From: Pyrocephalus nanus
Taxonomy: Eukaryota > Chordata > Aves > Passeriformes > Tyrannidae
DNA length: 64,000 nt
Direction of reading: 5' to 3'
Assembly (NCBI GenBank): GCA_038380795.1
Contig: CM076269.1
Coordinates: 6,386,001-6,450,000 of the forward strand
A program made the position numbers and the translations under genes. The notes under the pieces are model-generated. The model was not told where the DNA came from. It ran no database searches and saw only the letters and a program-made list of their open reading frames with translations. How positions within the stretch are numbered: the stretch's first letter is position 1; the number at the start of each line of letters is the position of its first letter. Positions 20,493 through 34,044 of the stretch are shown here, one piece after another.

Positions 20493-23400
20493 AGCGAGGG
20501 TCCAATTCAGTGCAGTTTAGGCTGCCTGTGCAGGGGTTTGTAGTGGGATTTTCTTGTCAGGAGAGCAGAATGCATAGAAAACAAGTTCATTTCTGCATTT
20601 TAATATTCACGATCCTGTCCTGTACAAAGGGAGGCAAATAACATTGCTACTGCTCCAAGGGAGGGCCCTGCAGCTCCCCAAGCAGAAAGTGGGAACAGGC
20701 AGGGAGGGCATTGCAATGGGGCACTGGTCTCTCCACAAAAAAAATCTCCACTTGCACTCAGATAAACATGTGCCTTTGCTCTGTCCAGTTAAATGTCTAG
20801 TTTTAGAACCATATTTGTCTCTGAACCTTTCAGAATCCCTGGTGCTACCTTACCTTGGACCTGACACAAGCAGCTAGCAAAGAATTACTGTTGGGTGTTA
20901 CAACGTGCATTACTTACGTCTGAGGCACAGATCATCTCCCAGGAAAAAGAGGCTCTTGGCAGGCCAGAAGTAGGCTCTGAAGCAGGATCTGCCTGCTCAG
21001 GCAGAGAACATCAGCACTCATGAGGGAGGAAAGTGGACTAGAAACTGGGAACAGGAGGTCTTTTTTTCAGCTCCCATGCTAATCTCCCCCCCAAAAATGG
21101 GATGTGCACACCATGCACACTCTGCCATGCCAAAGTGTAAACCCTCATGAGGCAAAGACTCCAAAGTGAAAGGCTCAGGCTTCCATTCCCAGCTGGTCAG
21201 GGAGAGCTTTCATGAAACACAGTTTAAGTGAACCCTGAAAGCAGAGGCAGGTCTCTGAAGAAAGCACTATAGTGTGCCTTCCTGCCAATGAGGCTCAGGA
21301 AAGATGTGATTGGGATTCTCAGTGGGGAAAAACTGGGTAGGGGCTGGACCAGAAGGTGCTGGAGACAACCTGAAAGAGGAATGAAATGGGAGGTAAGAGC
21401 AAAGGGTTTGATCATGATGTGCAAAGATGGGTTCCAGAATGGGTGTGCTGCCCGACTGAAGAGAAAGGCAGATGCTTTGGCAGAAAACCTTATGTTGGAT
21501 GTTATGGCATTGCTAGGCAGGTGGAGAGGATGGGAGGAAGGTTAGCAGCATGCAAGTTGACAAATGGGATGTCATCATTTCCCATATGGGTAACCATCTC
21601 CAATCTGTTTTTTCTATCCAACTAAAAGGTTGGGATGTCTGAGCAGAAAGGAAGCATCATCACCTATAAATTTCAGGCTGTGGGGCAGATAAAGGTGGCA
21701 GAAAACAAGTAAGAAGCAGAGACAGTGACTTCCTGGAAGATCCAGTTATTAAATCTAAACTTAGAAGCCCAAATTTTACAAGTTAGGTAGAGGCAGCTTC
21801 CCAGAATCTGCCTGTCCATGTCTTGGTTTTGAAGTGATCTGGGAGCCTCTGAGAAGGAAGGAATGAAAATGAAACAACACACTCATTCCACAGCTGCTTT
21901 TATCACTTTATTCATATTTCTAGAGCAGACTTTTTAGCTGCTAAGCAAATAACGAAACTCTCTCATTATATATATATGTGTATACAGCAACATTCAAAAA
22001 TGAGGAATTCTGCAAGTGTTTTTCCAATGAATATGCAGAAGGAACGTTTTCACCCCAGTAAACCAACTTTGAAAGTCTTCCACTAAAACCCTATAAAACC
22101 CAACGATAGTCATAAATTAGCACTAGATTAATTCAAAGGAGAACTTATCCCTCCTCTGCCTACCTTCTAATCCATATCTCCAAGAGGTCATTTTAATTAT
22201 CACACTGTCACTGCTATTCATTATGCTGCTTTTGGAGACAGGGAGCCAGCACTGTGCCTTTTGGATGCCTTGGAATCCATCATATAAAGGCATTTTATTC
22301 TCCCTAAAAATGTACACAGTTTAACCCCCTCACCTTGAAATAATGACAGTATCAGTTTTTGCTTGGTGTTTTAAATAATTTTCTTTCCAGTGGGATAGCT
22401 CTTCTTGTTTTTCAACAGTTCCACTGGTCAGAGAGCAATTAACTAACTAAGGAAAGCCCAGCTAATGAGTGGCTACTGCACAGATGCATTCAGCTCAAGT
22501 TTTGGCAGATCCTGAGTAGCTTGTCTGCTTGCAGAGGCATGCAAAGCTAAGTTTTTGTCCTAACTAACTTGTACCTGCTCACTCTTTTCTGGTTGCAGTA
22601 ATACAAACTGGATGGAAACCATGTGCCAGTGGCTTCCAGGAGGTCCACTGGGAGGCTCCAGAAGCGTGTGTGAGGTCCCATGTGAGACACAGAACACACA
22701 CCTCAGCCTTGATCCTGCTTGCTTTGTGTTTACTTGTATGGAAGGAAGCTCGAGGACCTTACAGAAAACTCCCTTCTATCCACTGAGATTGTTAAAGAGC
22801 AAGGAAGTGTGAATGCAAGCCAAGCTGTATTCACCTCTTCCTAGGATCACACTTTGGCTCAGCACTGGTCACACACAGGCCTTGCAGCCAGGTCTCCATT
22901 ACTGAAGAATCAGGGAGTTCCCTCGCCAGGAATAGTAAATTTAAGTTACCCCAAAGGTCTATTTTAGCCTATAGTTCCTAGTTTTTATCATACCTTTTCA
23001 TTTATCCCCAGGATTCATTCTTCTCCCACACAGGCCGGTGCAAGGACCCAGCTGAGCCTGACTTTGTTCTTAGATCATGATAGTTATCTGGGGAAAGAGA
23101 AGAGGAACAACCAACCCAGCTTTTACTAATTAACACTGTCTGGGGCTAGTACTTCTTTAGTGCCATCTCCCACCAAGAGGAGCTTATTTAGTCTTGTTTC
23201 ACACATCATTCTTCACCCTCAGTCTGGTTTGTCCTTTCCCTCTCTTATCTGCTGAGTCTTGGCACCTTCTCTCTCTCAAGCCATCATTGCAGCCTAACTC
23301 CTAAGCAGAAGACAGTAAAGAGAAGCTGCTTCCCAAGGCTTCTGATGGGTTGAGAAGAGGCACTTCTAAGTGCATTCTCCCTTCCCATTCCCTGGGAGAC

Positions 23401-26400
23401 ACTTGGACTCTCCTCAGCATCACCCTCTATTGGTCTCCAGTTTGAGAATCCCTGGCAGAAATTTCAGATAGTCACACAATGCAGGAGATAAGACTGTCCA
23501 GGGATTGTGGCTTTGAGCAGAGATTTCACATGCTGTCCACATAATGTTCTACTTGGGATTTCTTGCAGTAGTGGCACAACACTGTTTGTTCACCCCTTTC
23601 AGCACTACCCCTAGCTCATGCTGCCTCAGTCATACATCTGTTGGGAAGTCCAGTCTTTCTAGACCCCAGCCATTTTTTGCTTGAGGACCACATTTCTTGC
23701 CTGTTAGACAGGCCTTGCATTAAGTTTCATGCCGGCAGCCTGACAGTAACATTTCTCATATGACCCCTCTCCTCAAATGATCTGATAAAGAGCAAAAAAC
23801 CTAACCATGCAGTGGATGATAAACCGCTCACTGAGGAGCACCTGCCTGGCTCCCAGAAGCTATTTATCAGGCTCTCTTAATGCAAGCTAACAGGACTAGC
23901 ACATGCAATCGGCATAAGAGCTTCCAAGCCTGACACTAAAAGGGGAGACATCACATGGTGCAGCAGGGGAGCCAGGACTCCCTCCTTAGCTCATTGTATG
24001 GATTACCCCTTTAAAGACAGAGAAGGAGACTGCTGGTGGAAGGGGAGGCTTTCTCATTTTAACAAATAGCTTTTCAGCCACCGCAAATGATTTCTGTAAA
24101 GCTATTAGTTCACTCTTTTTTTTCCCCCCGCAGATAAAAAAAAAAAAAGGCCAAAAAAAACTCCCCAAAACCCTGAAATTGATTCACCATCTATAAATAA
24201 AAAAGAATCAATAGTAAAATTTCTAGCTAATTTCCCTCTCCCTCTTCTCTCCTTGGACTATTTGTTATCTTAGAAATACTTGTCTGGGAGAAAAAAAAAG
24301 AGAAACATCATCGATTCCAGACTGCGACGTGCTCCTCTGCCTTGCCCTGCAGCCCTCCTCTCCTCTTCTCTCCTCTCCTCTCATCGTGTGGAAAGAGACT
24401 GGTCCTTCAGATGTGCCTGGCTCCTCTTCTCTGGCTTGCTGCCAGCATGGCTGTTCCCTGGGCCCCGCTGGGCAGTGCATTTAAAGTGCGGCGGTTTGTC
24501 CTTCCTGCCAAAGGAAGAGAGAGAGGACAGCATTGTCAGACACTGCGGTGTTGCAGCAGCAGGTCCATGTGTGTGTGGGGTGCACTCTGAGGAGAAGCCT
24601 TGTGGGAAGTCTCACAGTGAAGTGCATCTGCAAGGAAGGCTTTGGCAGCTCGACACAAATTGGAGGTGGTTAAAGACCAGCTGGTCCCGTCATCCTCTGG
24701 CCAGAGCAGGGTTAGTCCTTCCAGGAGGTTTCAAGGGCTTTGTGCTAGCTCTGAGCTGTCCAAGAGAAGGGCCCCACTGCTTCCCTGTTGGGTGAGGCAC
24801 TTACCACTGTTTTCTCCTTGTGGTGGTGCATCCACTCTTTCACGACACTCCTCACTGTGGCTCCCGTGCGCCTGAAATGTTTCACTTCATTTCTGCTCAT
24901 TAACAGCCCTCCTGTCACTGTTTCCCTCTGGGGCATGTACCATTCACAGGGCAGCTGGGTTCACGCATCTGCTCACCACTGGATTGCCCCCACCCCACAC
25001 CAGGGGTGTTCACAGCTGGGTCAGACTCTTTGGTGACAGACTCCCACTGCGTGGCCGGGGAACACCCAGCACATGATGCCAGTGCTTCCAGCACCCAGAC
25101 CACTGCCTTCAAAGAGCTCAGTGTGACACTGCTATTTCATCATGCCCGTTAACTCCAATTATCTAGCAGTCATGCCAAACTTCAGTTGTCACTATTAATT
25201 GGAGTGTGGTGCTTCCAGTGCACCTTCTGGGCTACAGCCCTAGCAGAGCAGTGGGAGTTTTACTACCGGCCTCCAAAGAAGCGGGGTTATGCTAAATAAA
25301 GTGTGATGCCCCAGGAGTTCACGGGGTAAGAACCGATCTCCTTACAATCCAGCACCACAGAACCAGTTCCCCAGCTTCCCACAGCTTGTCTGGGGGAAAG
25401 ACCTGCTTTGTAAAACTTTGGCTCCTGATAAGTCTAACCTACTTGTTTCTCAGACAAAGCATTCCTGGGTGTGTGTTTACAGTGTGCATGATGAACATTT
25501 GCTACTTTAAGGAAAACAAAATGTCTATTATCAGTTAATTTTGTAACATTTCTATTCTATTTACTTATAAAGCTTCTTTGCTTAGAAGCCTTAATTAAAA
25601 CCCTCCATCTCACAGCCCAGCACTCTCTCTGCCTCTCCTCCCTCCAAGTCCTGACATGCTGGTCACAGTAAGGTGGGCACAAGTGACCCGACAGCCTCAG
25701 TCCTGGGCAGAGCCAGGCCTGGGGAAAATGGGTTACAACTCACCCCATTGTACCCAGAGCCTTTGCTTTGATGAGAGGCTGAATGGCAAAGGGTGTGGGT
25801 CCTGCAGCACCATCCTTCGCTCAGGGTGGCTCAGTCAGCACCAGGATATCTCAGATTGGGAAGCTTCACTTCCCAGCCCCCTGCCAGCACTGTCAGGTCT
25901 CACGGGGACTGAAAAGGTGCCTCTGAGACAAGCACTGGGACCAGAGGAAGCAGCTGTGGACTGCCAGTGGGGAGAGTGGGGTCCCTCCAGACCCACCCCA
26001 AAGCAGCACCAGCTCCGAGCAGCCATCACCATCCCTTGCAGATATACCTCAATAGTTTCTCCTTTGTAAAAGCACAAAACCTGACTATCCACTCCCTCCC
26101 CAGGGAAGGTAATCAAACCATGCTGTCAGCCTTGCTCACACCAGCCAAGGGGCTCCAGTGAGCTTTTGGGATGCCCCCTCAGACAGCTCTTGGCCCCTCC
26201 AATACCTGCCAGGCCCTGTTGATTTTGTTCATTCACCCCCCCACTGCTATGGCAGGACACAGATGAGAAGGTCCTCCACTTGTGCCTGATCTACTCTTTG
26301 AGCTCTCAGTCTGCTCCCTCGAAGACCATTTATCTTTACTCCCCATGGCAGCTGCAGACCTCAGGAAGGCTGGTGTTGGTGCTGTACCAAATCATACTGA

Positions 26401-26454
26401 GACTCAAACACTGGGAAGAAGAGGACCTGTCTGTCACACAGCCATATTACCAAA
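20493..26454. other. Gene-free unique DNA
   Basis: No gene or interspersed repeat is recognised in this 6 kb. Simple sequence occurs at 21966-21984 (TA/TG), 24118-24160 (T then A tracts) and 24355-24381 (CTCTC-rich). A strong acceptor (TTTTCTGGTTGCAG at about 22600) is followed by about 60 open codons, but no donor or family resemblance supports an exon. The 171-codon plus-strand frame at 24280-24795 has no recognisable domain. Confidence 0.5.
24355..24381 (+). repeat. CT-rich simple tract
   Basis: An irregular pyrimidine-only run of CTCCT and TCTCC units. Confidence 0.7.
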
Positions 26455-26545
26455 AGTGAAAGTCATGCAGCAAGCCTGGGGAGAACTGAAAAGAGCAGAG
26501 ATGAAAACCCAGGTCTCTTGATCCCTCCACCCTGACTCACTCCAA
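26455..26545 (-). mobile_element. MIR/CORE-SINE relic
   Basis: The plus strand reads 'agtcatgcagcaagcctggg', 'agaactgaaaagagcagaga' and 'aacccaggtctcttgatccc'. This parallels the reverse complement of the MIR 5' half ('gtcacacagctagtaagtggcagagctgggatttgaacccaggtct'). It ends in a run like 'ccctgactcactcca', also as expected. The element is therefore in minus orientation. Confidence 0.5.
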
Positions 26546-28149
26546 GGAATTAGGACCCTCTAAAACTTCTGGCTGTTGTGACATAGAGAAACCTGCCTTC
26601 CCCACCACACAGGCATGTGTTTGTCAGTGCTTCTGCTTTTAGTTGCAGAAGAAGGTTTTAATATGCATTTAAAAAGAACTAAAATAATGCAGGGGCTGAT
26701 GGGGCACACAGGGCTTAGAGGGCTTTGCCTCCACCAGCCCTCCCTTCCTTACCACTGTCACAGCTGCTTCCTGTTCAGCATCTACTGCATCTCCACAGCA
26801 CAGTCACCAACCTAAGGCAGAGTGGTATTTTGAGGAGAAACACTGAGACAAAAATAAATAAATTAGGGCCCTGGAAGGGAGACCTGAAAGGCAGAGTGAA
26901 GTGAGAACAAGCAGTTTCTCTGATTGTGTGTATAATTACATTGACATGTTCCTAGACAACACCAGAGACCCAAACACAGCAGCAGCTGTGGACCAAATGG
27001 AGAATCAAGCAAAACATCAGAAAGCCAGCCAGCCAGCCAGTCCATTCCTTGCCCTGGGGCTGCATCAGCCCTGCCCATGTCACTGCTGACAGCCTGCCTG
27101 CCTTCTCCCAGGGCACAGCCAGTGCTGGACAGGCAGGCAGGGCTCGGTTCCTGGCTGGGCTGTGCCGGCATTTCCGTACCAGCTCCATTTCTCTGCACCC
27201 ACTGGTCCAGTCCACTGGAACAACACTGCTGAATGTCATTCCCATTCTCCTCTGTGCAAGTGAAGCAAATTATATAATACAAAATATGTAAAGAGGATAA
27301 AAATGGGTCTTAAACTCATGATTTGACTAACATAGGAAAGGAAAACTTGCCATACCAACAGCACTTACAGGTGGGATTTTTAGACATTGGTCTTTTTGTA
27401 ACCATCCAGGCATCCACTGAACTGAAGGATCACGAGTATCAACCACTCTGTTCACGTCAGGTACTTGTGACAAAGTGGTTTTTTTGGGACCTACAGCCAG
27501 CTGAGAGACAGTCACAATCAAAGCACAGCCCTGCTACATGTTCATCGCACAGACAACAGTTAATCTTGCAGCCGTGCAAACTGTTTTGCAAATTGAAATC
27601 TCAGAGGCATAGCAATTACAATACCAAATTTATACCACATCTCTCACTCAACAAATTGTACATCCAAAAAATCACCACTTGAATAATGTGAATACGTTCA
27701 CCTTTACCGCTAAAAAAACCTCCTCTACATGCTTGATCTCAACACAATTTTGAGTTACAGAACCCCATGGGAAAAAATGCCAACCTCTGATTTCAACAGG
27801 AAAATTGCTTCTATCTAAATACAGCAGATGCATAATTCACAGTGAGGTCTAGCAGCTTGGTGTTCCCAGTGATGCTCTCTTTTACACTCTGCAAAATGGG
27901 GACATTGCTATTGCTGCCCGTAGCTGGGAGAGCTCTCCCAGTCCATCAGCAGGACAAGCCCTATATACATCTACTCTGAATGCAGTGTACATCTGTTGGT
28001 AGGACATCTTAAAGGTTTTAAAGTGAGTCAACAGACATACAAACTGGGCTGATGTTTTGGATGAGCTGAGCCTTACAGAGCCACCACCATAGGTACAGTT
28101 ATGCCACTGTGGCATTTTAAGCTCCTTCACATGCACATTTTTTCACTTT
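26546..28149. other. Gene-free unique DNA with a (CCAG)n microsatellite
   Basis: No gene recognised. A short CCAG repeat lies at 27023-27040. Overlapping frames on both strands at 26863-27282 have no splice or domain support. Confidence 0.5.
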
Positions 28150-28720
28150 TGTTTCCATCTGGTGAAGCAAGGTGAGGTGGGGAGATTTGAGTTAGCGACT
28201 TTGCAGGCGGTGTATTAAAGAAAGTAAAAATAGAAGAGTCTTGGTGTTTAAATTGTTTCAAAGCGTGGAGAAAATTAAGTTATTCGAGCCATGTGAGTGG
28301 GATTGAAAATGAGTCATCAAGGCTGGAAAATGGGTAACCTCTGATCCCTGAAACTAAGAAATGTGGCTGCTGTCGTGTTGCTGCTGATCTAATTTTTACA
28401 CTTTCCCCTCCATCCCGAGGAGACACGTTTCCATTGCGTCCATGGCACTAAACAATCAGTGCCTGATCACTTCCAATGCTTCACTCTCAGGGATGCACAA
28501 TTAACCAGTGCCATGTTTGACACTGCAAGGGGAGCGCAGTATTTTCTGGGAGTGCCTGACAAGTTTCAATCGTAAAAGAACACAAACCGAATGACCCAGC
28601 AGATAATGACAGCCAGTGCCCTGGCAGTTAGATAATGTGCCTGCTCCAAAGCAAGGCCAATTAGAAGCAATAAAAACAAATTTGAAATGTTAGAGCAAAG
28701 GTCTTGGGTTTTTTTTTTTT
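28150..28720. promoter_or_regulatory. Candidate conserved noncoding element
   Basis: A block without repeats, with retained CpGs (TTAGCGACT, AAAGCGTGG, TTCGAGCC, TTGCGTCC, GAGCGCAG, AATCGTAAA, ACCGAATG). It also has several TALE/homeodomain-type words: TGACAGCC, AATTAACC, CCAATTAG, AACAATCAG. A T tract closes it on the right at about 28709-28721. Enhancer-like composition is seen; conservation and function are inference. Confidence 0.35.
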
Positions 28721-31529
28721 TCAAGCAGTCACCACCACCTATTTCCAGTAAGTGAACATACAGTCATGCTTGCCAGGTGACCACCCATCAATTACAGCAG
28801 GTTGTGACTTCTGGGCCTTACAAACCCCACTAATGTGGTGTGTGGAGAATCCCAGCACTACCTGGAAATCTCATCAGGTCCATATCCCGTGGCTTTGCCT
28901 TTCTGAATGAAGCGTCTGGTCCATGCTGCTAATAGAGAAGGCAGCCTGCTCCCCATCAGAGTGTGCAGGTGTCTCTCCCTCCACCACAGAAGGTATCCTG
29001 TTTCTTGCCATCCATCCCTCAGTTCCTAGCCTCCCTCCTCAGCTCAGTGCAGCAGGACACACCTGCTTCATCCAAGAGACACAGGCAGGAATAATTGGCT
29101 TGTGACTGGAGGCACACTATCACACAAGTGAAGGAGAAGTGGCCACAATCACAATCAATGCACGTGGCTCACACACAGCCACCCTTGTGTATCTTTGCTG
29201 ACCCTGGAGCAGGAAGCTGCAGAGAGGATGGGCATAGGCTTTGTCTTGCCTCCTCCCATTTCCTAAGGAGCAGCAGGAGAATAATGGATTGTACTTACCT
29301 GAGGAGATGTAGCAGAAAATGACAGTCTCTTGAGCTTGTTCAAGGTAGCAATACAATACTGGGATTCATGTGCTGTGTGTATCAGACATTACCTATATTG
29401 ACCTGCCCTGCACATAAGTCCATGTCTCTGCTTTCAGAGCAGAGTGCTCTGTCCTGCTCTTTAGTAATACAGAAAAAGCCTGTACCAGGGTGATGCATGA
29501 AGTAAATCTGCTTACTGAGCCCTTGCTTCCTCAGAGCAACAAAACCAGGGAAGGAAAAGGAAAGCAGGTGGGTATCTGCAAGGGTACCTTTGTGAGGATG
29601 CCTGTGAGAGCTAATCCAAGTATATTTAGGGTATAAATGCAAAGCTGATTAGTGAAACCACAGCGAGGTCCTATGTGGATATGCTCCTTCAGAGTTAAAG
29701 TAGCCATAATTCAATTTACTCATTTAGCTCATTTCCAAAAAGTAAATTAAGGTGGAGTAAATTAAATTAAAACAGCTGACAGCACCTTCATTTTGAAAGG
29801 GATTGTTAACATGGACCCAATCTACTTCATGCAGTAATGAAGATTATTTTCTCCTGCTAGGCCACCCCTCAGGCAGACTGGCTCCCTGTCCTTAAGTATT
29901 TCTACACACCCTCTGAAAGCAGGACCAAGCTGGATGTGTATTTGGGTGTTTGCATATGCTTAAATCCAGGGTAAAATCCCTGCAGCTGGCATTCTGTTTC
30001 CCAAGTGTTTGAGAAGCTAATTGCTGTAATGAGGAATTTTGGTGAGGCCTCTGCTGGGAGCTGGCCAAGCACTGCACATCTCCCTAAACTCCGTAAATGA
30101 ATCCTTTTCACTGAACCCACACAAATGTGTCACCCTTCAAAACCTGGAAGGTGTTCTTCACCGACAGATAGAAGTATCAAGAGTTGCATAAAACATGCAG
30201 ACGTGTGTGGGAGTGAGCTGACAGATTATAATTACCAATAAAGAAAGGGAAAAAAATAAAAAAAAAATTTATTTTTGAGGCAAAACATATAATCTGCTTT
30301 TAAACCGTAGCAGGGCTCCCATTACTAATACAATTTACAGACATGGAAATCAGATTGAAGATGTTTAAATCTTCAGCAGTTTTATTGTGCTTTTTTTGGT
30401 TGGTTTGTTTTTTTTTAAAAGTTTTTTTCTGGTTGGTTGGGGTTTTTTTTGTTTGGTTGGTTGGTTGGTTTTTGTGTTTTGTTTTTGGATGGGACGGGCT
30501 TTTTGTTTGTTTGATTGATTGATTGTTTTGGTTCTGAGGTTTTGGTTGGGGTTTTTGGGGTTTGTTTGGTTTTTTTTTTTTTTTAAATTTTCCTTTTAAG
30601 GAAAAATCTACAGACCAACATAGGATGATAAAGCAAAGAGTAGTTTTAGACACTCCTACGAGCTTTTCACTGTTTGAACATGTAGGGAGCCAGGTAAGAG
30701 TCCCATGTGTCCCTACAAAAGTGATACAGCTCTAGGGCACCCATGGACCAGGTCCTGGTAGAATCCCTGAAACAGGTTGCAATCCTCCCACCAAGGAAGC
30801 TGGGATGGTGATGGGGAGCTTTTTTTTGCCCTCATTCCACTTCCTTCCCCTACAAACTGCAAGGCGTTTTGCTGACCTTTCAAATTTGGTCTAGAACAGT
30901 TTTTCTTGTTTATTGCACTCTGCTCTCCTCTTAGCCACTGAAAATGGTGGGGGAAAAGCAAGACAATTATTTAAGTTTGAGAGAAGTGAGCTGGGAATGG
31001 CAGCAAACAGAGCTCCTCAGGAATGACAAGAAGCCATCTCTATAAAGCAGAGAGGTGGATGCACTCCCAGATCTCACATCAGTCGTGGCCAGGTCAAAGA
31101 AAGCACTACCAGGTGTAGGTGAAACCTCAAAAAACCATGAAGGCAGAGATTAGAAGTGTATAGAGGAGTCTTTCTGAAACACAGGGAAGAGGTGAACTGG
31201 GAAGAACACCCCAGACCCAGTGGGGCAGAGGGACTCACCTACAGCACTTGCCAGAGAGCAGCACATCCCTGGGATGGTGTCTGTCTGAGCCCATAAGACA
31301 CACAACCTCTGGACACAGATGTTTAGCATCGAGATGGGGCTCAAAACTTGAAAGGCAGAGTTGTCCTGGCAGAAGGACCTGCCTTTGATCAGCCTGTGCC
31401 CACACACAGAAGGACTCCCCAACTCCACCCAACGTGATGCAGAAGACGGTGGCCATTGGCTCTGAGGAGGATGGGACGGTCCTTTGGGCCTATCCAGCCT
31501 GTTGGATACGCAGCTGTGCACTCATACAT
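28721..31529. other. Gene-free unique DNA
   Basis: No gene recognised. The stretch contains A/T tracts at 30247-30276 and the large T/G-rich tract listed separately. A good donor, GCCAG|GTAAGAG at about 30695, has no matching exon. Confidence 0.5.
30390..30593 (+). repeat. T/G-rich low-complexity tract (GGTT)n, (TTTG)n
   Basis: About 200 bp made almost only of T and G, with GGTT, GTTT, TTGA and poly-T units on the plus strand. The minus-strand open frame across it is low-complexity K/P/N/Q-rich sequence and not a gene. It is the longest low-complexity tract in the window. Confidence 0.9.
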
Positions 31530-31850
31530 CATCATTAAGGCTGCAAAGTCAAGCAGCAAAAGGAGGAATTGCCAGAATAAAGGCTGTCAGAGCAATTTTA
31601 ATTCAAGCTCCTGGCGGATATGCCTTCTGATGGAGTATTTAATTACCTCATCACAGTCTACTTTTTCTTGAACGAGGCTGCTGCTTTATTCCAGGCACGA
31701 TGGACAGACGGCAATTAATGAAGGGCCAGTCAATATTTTGTTCTGTCCTTTTTTTCATTCAGTGTGTGGCCCCAGGCATTATTTGCCGCGTGCCGTCAAA
31801 TCCCTGCTCCTAGAATTATTCATCTTCTCCTGGCCTTTTCTCTCAAGTGA
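31530..31850. promoter_or_regulatory. Candidate conserved noncoding element
   Basis: A block without repeats, carrying homeodomain-type words (TTTTAATTCAAG, TTTAATTACC, GGCAATTAATG, AGAATTATTC) and retained CpGs (TGGCGGAT, GAACGAGG, GCACGATGG, GACGGC, GCCGCGTGCCGTC). The combination suggests an enhancer. No coding frame or splice structure fits. Confidence 0.4.
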
Positions 31851-33475
31851 ATCAGTGCAGCAAGTGTGAGCTTCCCACACAGGAAGGCATTTCTCTTCCA
31901 ACACTCCTGTGAGCAGAGCACCTGGGTTTTACCAACTGGAAAATATGGGGCAGGCATGCAGCGAGGCCCAGGTGGGATTTTTCAGAGTACCCACATGGTG
32001 TCTGTTCAAATCCCAGCTTCCCTAACCTCAGCCAGAGCTGTTTGCAGACTCAGCACTTCAGTGTGTTCAGAATATGAGGAACAGGGAACTGATGGCTCTC
32101 AGAGAAAAAATGTCAGTGGTTTAAAGAGGCGAGAGCTCCTTTGCTGATGCTGTGCTGGAGCTCTGCTGCACAGTGAGCCAAAGAGCAGAGAAACGCTGAT
32201 ATGCGCAAAGGGATGGACTTAAGTCCTTTTAAAGTGACTTGAATTTGTGAATTTTTCAGCAAAAAATATGTTTTCTTTTCTTAGCCTTTCTCTGTAACAT
32301 CTGTACTCTGCTTTCTCTTAATCTCTTACAAATTTTTCACCTTTTACTAACAATTTCAGCAGAGGACGTTTCTCACTTTCAACCCAAGCAATCTTAACCT
32401 TTCCTTTGGCACAGGTAGAAAGAGGAGAGAGCAGGACAGAGACTCAGTAAGAGTAAGAGCTCCCTGTGCCACTGCCAGCATCAGAGGGAGCCCCACTCAA
32501 ATGATTTCCAGTGAGTGCACTGGGAGCAGAACTCGCTGATCACCAAACAGCTTAGAAAAGGACAGTATCAAGAGGAGAAGAAGGGCGTGAACCTTCATTG
32601 CTGCCTGACAGCCCCTTTCTGCACTGGGCTCTCCTGCTCTGTGCCCACTTAACCCACCCTTTGTGTCCAGGACAGGCTCTCCTGAGCCTCTCTCAAACAC
32701 GTCTAAGTGGCAGCACTCTCTTCTCCAGCAGCTTCTGTAGGCAGCACAGAGCCTACAGCCTCTCTTACCCTGCTAGAAATTCATGGGCCTGCTGGCTTGT
32801 CATGCCAGAGAACATCCAGCATTTTCAGCAAGGCTTTTAATTCATTAGCTCACATAGGAAAATATTCTAACCTTCCTGCCCTCCCCAGCTGAGTCATTGA
32901 CGCTTTCCTATCTTGCCGCAGACACATCACCTTCAGGATAATAATTGCTTAGCACGCTGATAACAGGGGACGTTATCTTTCTGAACTGGGTGTTTGTTTG
33001 GGATCACAGGGTCTCCCTGCAATGAGGACTACAGGACACACTGGGGCTGCTGTTTAAAACACGTCCTGACGTCCCCTTGCAGGCTGTGGGAAACCCTGTG
33101 CCTGCTCCCAAAGGAAACTGGGGGGATTCTGGAGGAAGCTCAGTCAGAGGGAAGGGGTTGAAGGGTTCTGGCAAGGACTGGATGAGCTGTGGTGGGAGGG
33201 AGGGTGCAAGGGAGAATAACCATAAAATAAAGAACAGTCTAAGAAGTAAAGACAGTGCTAAAAAGAACACCCTTGAAGCATTTAATTTTCATGTCTGACC
33301 TCTCTACAGAATCAGTGCACAGGCCAAAGGTCTTTTCAAGGATCTGAGCTATTAAGGGACCTGAGATTTGCCCAAAGGCTCCTTTTGATACAGATGGAGC
33401 AGAAGGTTCTAAACTTGTTGTCTGCAGTTGTCTACAACTGTGGCCACAGTTCAATGGCAAGGAATTGAAGGCTCC
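31851..33475. other. Gene-free unique DNA
   Basis: No gene or repeat recognised. Open frames are short and overlap on both strands without support. Confidence 0.5.
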
Positions 33476-33662
33476 ATCACTGAAACACGTTGCCCAGAGA
33501 TGTTGTGGATGCCCCATCCCTGGAATTGCTCAAATCCAGTCCTGGATGATGCTCTGAGCAACCTGATCTAGCAGAAGGTGTCCCTGTCCTTAGAAATGGT
33601 GTTGGAACTGGATGATCTTTAAGGTTCCTTCCAACCCAAACCAGCCTAAGATTCTGTGATAT
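33476..33662 (+). mobile_element. CR1 LINE, 3' end
   Basis: A clear CR1 3' terminus in plus orientation: 'gttgcccagagatgttgtgg', 'atgccccatccctggaattg', 'gagcaacctgatctagcaga', 'aggtgtccctgtcctt', 'ggatgatctttaaggttcct', 'tccaacccaaacc' and a terminal ATTCTGTGAT. It is about 185 bp, strongly 5'-truncated, and among the best preserved CR1 copies here, so probably younger than those at 911 and 61296. Confidence 0.95.
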
Positions 33663-34044
33663 GTTTATCTACAGGTGGCACTTGACCCAAGGGCTTCTGT
33701 AGGCAAGAGCTGCTGGAATTTAACCACAGGCCCAGCCAACCAGTTGGATTCACTTACAGGCACATAAGCACATTATACACAGAATCACAAAATACAGACA
33801 TAGCTATTGCTCTTCACTTCTTGAAATAAGCTGCACAAGCAATTGGGACAGCAGAAGTACCTTACCTCCAGCCTCAGTCTTGGTTTTGTAACCAGAGCTA
33901 CTGCATCAGTTCTTGCCTCTTGCTCCAGATGATCCTAATTCAGTTCCCACTGAACTGCCTGCATTGCCTTATACTGTAAAATGGCTGCTGTCTGGCAGCC
34001 TGACTGCATGGACAAAACTCTTGAAAGGTGCCTGAATTTGGGTA
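33663..34044. other. Gene-free unique DNA
   Basis: No gene or clear repeat recognised between the CR1 end and the MIR-like relic. Confidence 0.5.

Noticed and set aside
22601..22775. Strong acceptor (TTTTCTGGTTGCAG) followed by about 57 open codons
   Set aside because: No matching donor, no family resemblance, and an overlapping frame is equally open; insufficient for an exon call.
24280..24795. 171-codon plus-strand frame
   Set aside because: No domain, no convincing start context or splice sites; random in appearance.
30300..30653. 117-codon minus-strand frame rich in K, P, N, Q and T
   Set aside because: It is the translation of a T/G-rich low-complexity tract.
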